Positions 7,230-8,120 of a stretch of 8,120 nucleotides of DNA are shown here, piece by piece; the stretch's first letter is position 1; every line of letters begins with the position of its first letter. The notes beneath the pieces are model-generated. The model searched no databases. It was given only the letters and a program-made list of their open reading frames with translations, and was not told the DNA's origin. Both the position numbers and the translations under genes were made by a program. The stretch covers positions 1 to 8,120 of the forward strand of contig JBLINB010000059.1 of the NCBI GenBank assembly GCA_047638975.1. Reading direction: 5' to 3'. The DNA is from JAPKEZ01 sp047638975. GTDB taxonomy: Bacteria; Planctomycetota; UBA1135.

Positions 7230-7829
7230 ATGTTTAAGCTTTGCCTCCTGTTAAGCCGTGACCTGTGTGCACTACCGGTCGCTGATGTTCTACATCAAGC
7301 GCTAGCCGGCGGAGTTGACTTAGTGCAGCTGCGCGAAAAAGAGATGACGCCGCGCGAGTTTTATGATTATGCTGCGCCGCTCATCGAGATCTGCAAAAGC
7401 AAAAACGCAAAGGTACTCATCAATGACTCCGTCGAATTAGCCATGGCCTTAGACGCCGACGGCGTCCACCTTGGTCAAGACGATATGCCGATAATGCTGG
7501 CGCGTAAATTGCTGGGGCCCGATAAATTAATAGGTTTATCGACGCACTCTATCGAGCAAGCCGAAGACGCCACGTGCAGCGGCGCCGATTACATTGGCTT
7601 CGGGCCGGTCTACCCGACTCCTACAAAAGGCTATTTGCAGGGGCTCGGACCAGAGAAATTGCTGCTGGTGCGTTCTGGCTGCGAACTACCTATACTCGCA
7701 ATTGGCGGTATTACGCCAGAAAATGTGATTATGATCCCGCGTTTTGCCGGGATTGCAGTCTCTTCAACGGTTTGCGCCGCTGACAATCCCCAAAATATTT
7801 GCCAATTATTGCGCGAATCTCGCGTATAG
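7230..7829 (+). CDS. thiE: Thiamine phosphate synthase
   Basis: Joins the pyrimidine (HMP-PP) and thiazole (HET-P) halves of thiamine to give thiamine phosphate, in the cytosol. The 199-residue product is a single TIM barrel of normal or slightly short length. Visible family motifs in order: VQLREK (R35, K37) and LIND (N65, D66) for the pyrophosphate and metal, VHLGQDD (D84, D85), GLSTHS, FGPVYPTPTK (T130, T132, K133) for the thiazole phosphate region, AIGGI (G159, G160), and AVSS (S178, S179) for phosphate binding. All the key residues I expect are present, so it should be active. It is the only thiamine gene in the window, so it is not in a thi operon here. It is co-directional with the zinc-ribbon gene and ends 7 bp before the thioredoxin-like gene. 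No TPP riboswitch is seen in the short upstream gap. Confidence 0.95.
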   Translation: MFKLCLLLSRDLCALPVADVLHQALAGGVDLVQLREKEMTPREFYDYAAPLIEICKSKNAKVLINDSVELAMALDADGVHLGQDDMPIMLARKLLGPDKLIGLSTHSIEQAEDATCSGADYIGFGPVYPTPTKGYLQGLGPEKLLLVRSGCELPILAIGGITPENVIMIPRFAGIAVSSTVCAADNPQNICQLLRESRV

Positions 7830-7830
7830 T
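7825..7830 (+). promoter_or_regulatory. Candidate -10 element (TATAGT) for leaderless thioredoxin-like gene
   Basis: TATAGT (5 of 6 to TATAAT) overlaps the thiE stop codon and ends 6 bases before the ATG at 7837, the spacing expected if transcription starts on the A of the start codon. No Shine-Dalgarno sequence and no clear -35 are present. Read-through from thiE is the alternative. Confidence 0.4.
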
Positions 7831-7836
7831 AGATTC

Positions 7837-8120
7837 ATGAGACTAAACCTAACTCACCTTATTTTGCCAGCTGCCTTGATGGTTGGCTCTGTGGCGCATG
7901 CACAAGTAGTAGAAGTTGGCGATGTTCCGACTTACGCTTTCGAGCAAGCGCACAACACCATGGGCTCCACCAAAGCCAGCGATTTTTTGGGCAAGCCAGT
8001 ATTCGTTGAATTCTGGGGCACTCGCTGAGGTGGTTGTATTTCGTCGTCCGTGCCGGCGGCTGTTAAGCTACAACAAGAATTTGGTGATCGTCTACAGGTT
8101 GTCTTTGTCGAATCGCAAGG
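7837..8120 (+). CDS. Secreted thioredoxin-like (TlpA/redoxin-type) protein, probable selenoprotein with UxxC motif (C-terminus beyond window)
   Basis: An exported thiol-disulfide redox protein. Residues 1-22 form a signal peptide (MRLNLTHLILPAALMVGSVAHA, with the AHA/Q cleavage site given here only by position 22/23), so it should act in the periplasm. A thioredoxin fold follows: a segment before the first strand (ASDFLGKPVFVEFW), then the redox site reads FWGTR-TGA-GGC, which aligns residue for residue with FWATWCGPC. TGA codon 64 stands where the reactive cysteine should be, and C67 is the resolving cysteine. The frame continues with normal family sequence (SSSVPAAVKLQQEFG, LQVVFVESQG) to the edge, so reading on is far more plausible than stopping at residue 63. 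I infer selenocysteine at position 64. The odd point is Arg instead of Trp before it. A nonsense mutation or sequencing error is the alternative. I chose ATG 7837 for its signal peptide; an in-frame ATG at 7744 lies inside thiE. Confidence 0.75.
8026..8028 (+). other. In-frame TGA, predicted selenocysteine codon (Sec64)
   Basis: The TGA falls in frame within the thioredoxin-like gene at the exact position of the first Cys of CxxC, is followed by GGT GGT TGT (Gly-Gly-Cys), and the frame stays open for 30 further complete codons to the window end. The visible genes around it end in TAA or TAG and encode Trp with TGG, so general reassignment of TGA to Trp is not supported. Confidence 0.7.
8033..8074 (+). 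promoter_or_regulatory. Candidate bacterial SECIS hairpin
   Basis: Starting 5 bases after the TGA, GUUGUA (8033-8038) pairs perfectly with UACAAC (8069-8074). Inside, GUCGUC (8043-8048) pairs with GGCGGC (8055-8060) through six pairs, two of them G-U. The apical loop is CGUGCC (8049-8054) with a G at its second position, 22 bases after the TGA. An unpaired 4 by 8 internal loop separates the stems. A G early in the apical loop at about 16-37 bases from UGA is the general bacterial SECIS rule, where SelB binds. Pairings were found by eye, not by energy calculation. Confidence 0.5.

Noticed and set aside
7744..7836. Upstream in-frame ATG for the thioredoxin-like gene
   Set aside because: It lies inside thiE in another frame. 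The ATG at 7837 is followed at once by a clean signal peptide and preceded by TATAGT.
8026..8028. TGA read as tryptophan (general code change)
   Set aside because: kgd, queG and the others encode Trp with TGG and no in-frame TGA was seen in them. Trp at a CxxC catalytic position would also make no sense.
8017..8037. Frameshift near the active site as an explanation for the stop
   Set aside because: The residues before and after the TGA belong to the same frame and align without a gap to the FWxTxCxxC consensus, so no indel is needed.

Overview
The window comes from a bacterium of roughly balanced base composition. It carries about seven protein genes packed with little spacing and no RNA genes that I can recognise. 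I cannot name the species. Three things argue against a typical enterobacterium or Bacillus and are compatible with Planctomycetota or a related group: an E2-E1 fused 2-oxoglutarate dehydrogenase of the mycobacterial KGD architecture, a pair of secreted metzincins with a C-terminal domain of a kind I associate with planctomycete secreted proteins, and almost no Shine-Dalgarno sequences. That placement is inference from family recollection only.

Layout. Positions 1-2744 (minus strand) hold the first 914 codons of a KGD-type 2-oxoglutarate dehydrogenase/decarboxylase that runs off the left edge. A 46-bp divergent spacer, with -10 elements for both directions lying on nearly the same bases, separates it from queG (2791-3846, plus), the cobalamin and Fe-S dependent epoxyqueuosine reductase of tRNA modification. 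Convergent to queG are two tandem minus-strand paralogues (5391-6869, then 3888-5387) separated by 3 bp. They encode secreted zinc metalloproteases with a signal peptide, a prodomain ending in a cysteine-switch-like CGND, a catalytic domain with HELGHxxGxxHD and a Met-turn, and a shared C-terminal domain. A 131-bp divergent spacer follows. Then come three plus-strand genes: a 70-residue zinc-ribbon protein (7001-7213), thiE for thiamine phosphate synthase (7230-7829), and a secreted thioredoxin-like protein (from 7837, cut by the right edge).

The most notable point is in the last gene. Its frame meets a TGA at 8026-8028, exactly where the first cysteine of the thioredoxin CxxC motif should be (FWGTR-TGA-GGC). 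The same frame stays open with sensible thioredoxin-family sequence to the window end. An RNA hairpin that could serve as a bacterial SECIS element starts within a few bases of the TGA. I read this as a probable selenoprotein with a UGGC redox motif, which a conventional gene caller would cut to 63 residues.

A second recurrent pattern is that all four plus-strand starts have a TANNNT -10-like hexamer 5-7 bases before the ATG and no Shine-Dalgarno sequence, which suggests leaderless transcripts. The genes otherwise belong to separate jobs (TCA cycle, tRNA modification, secreted proteolysis, thiamine synthesis, envelope redox chemistry). Only the protease pair looks like a functional unit.
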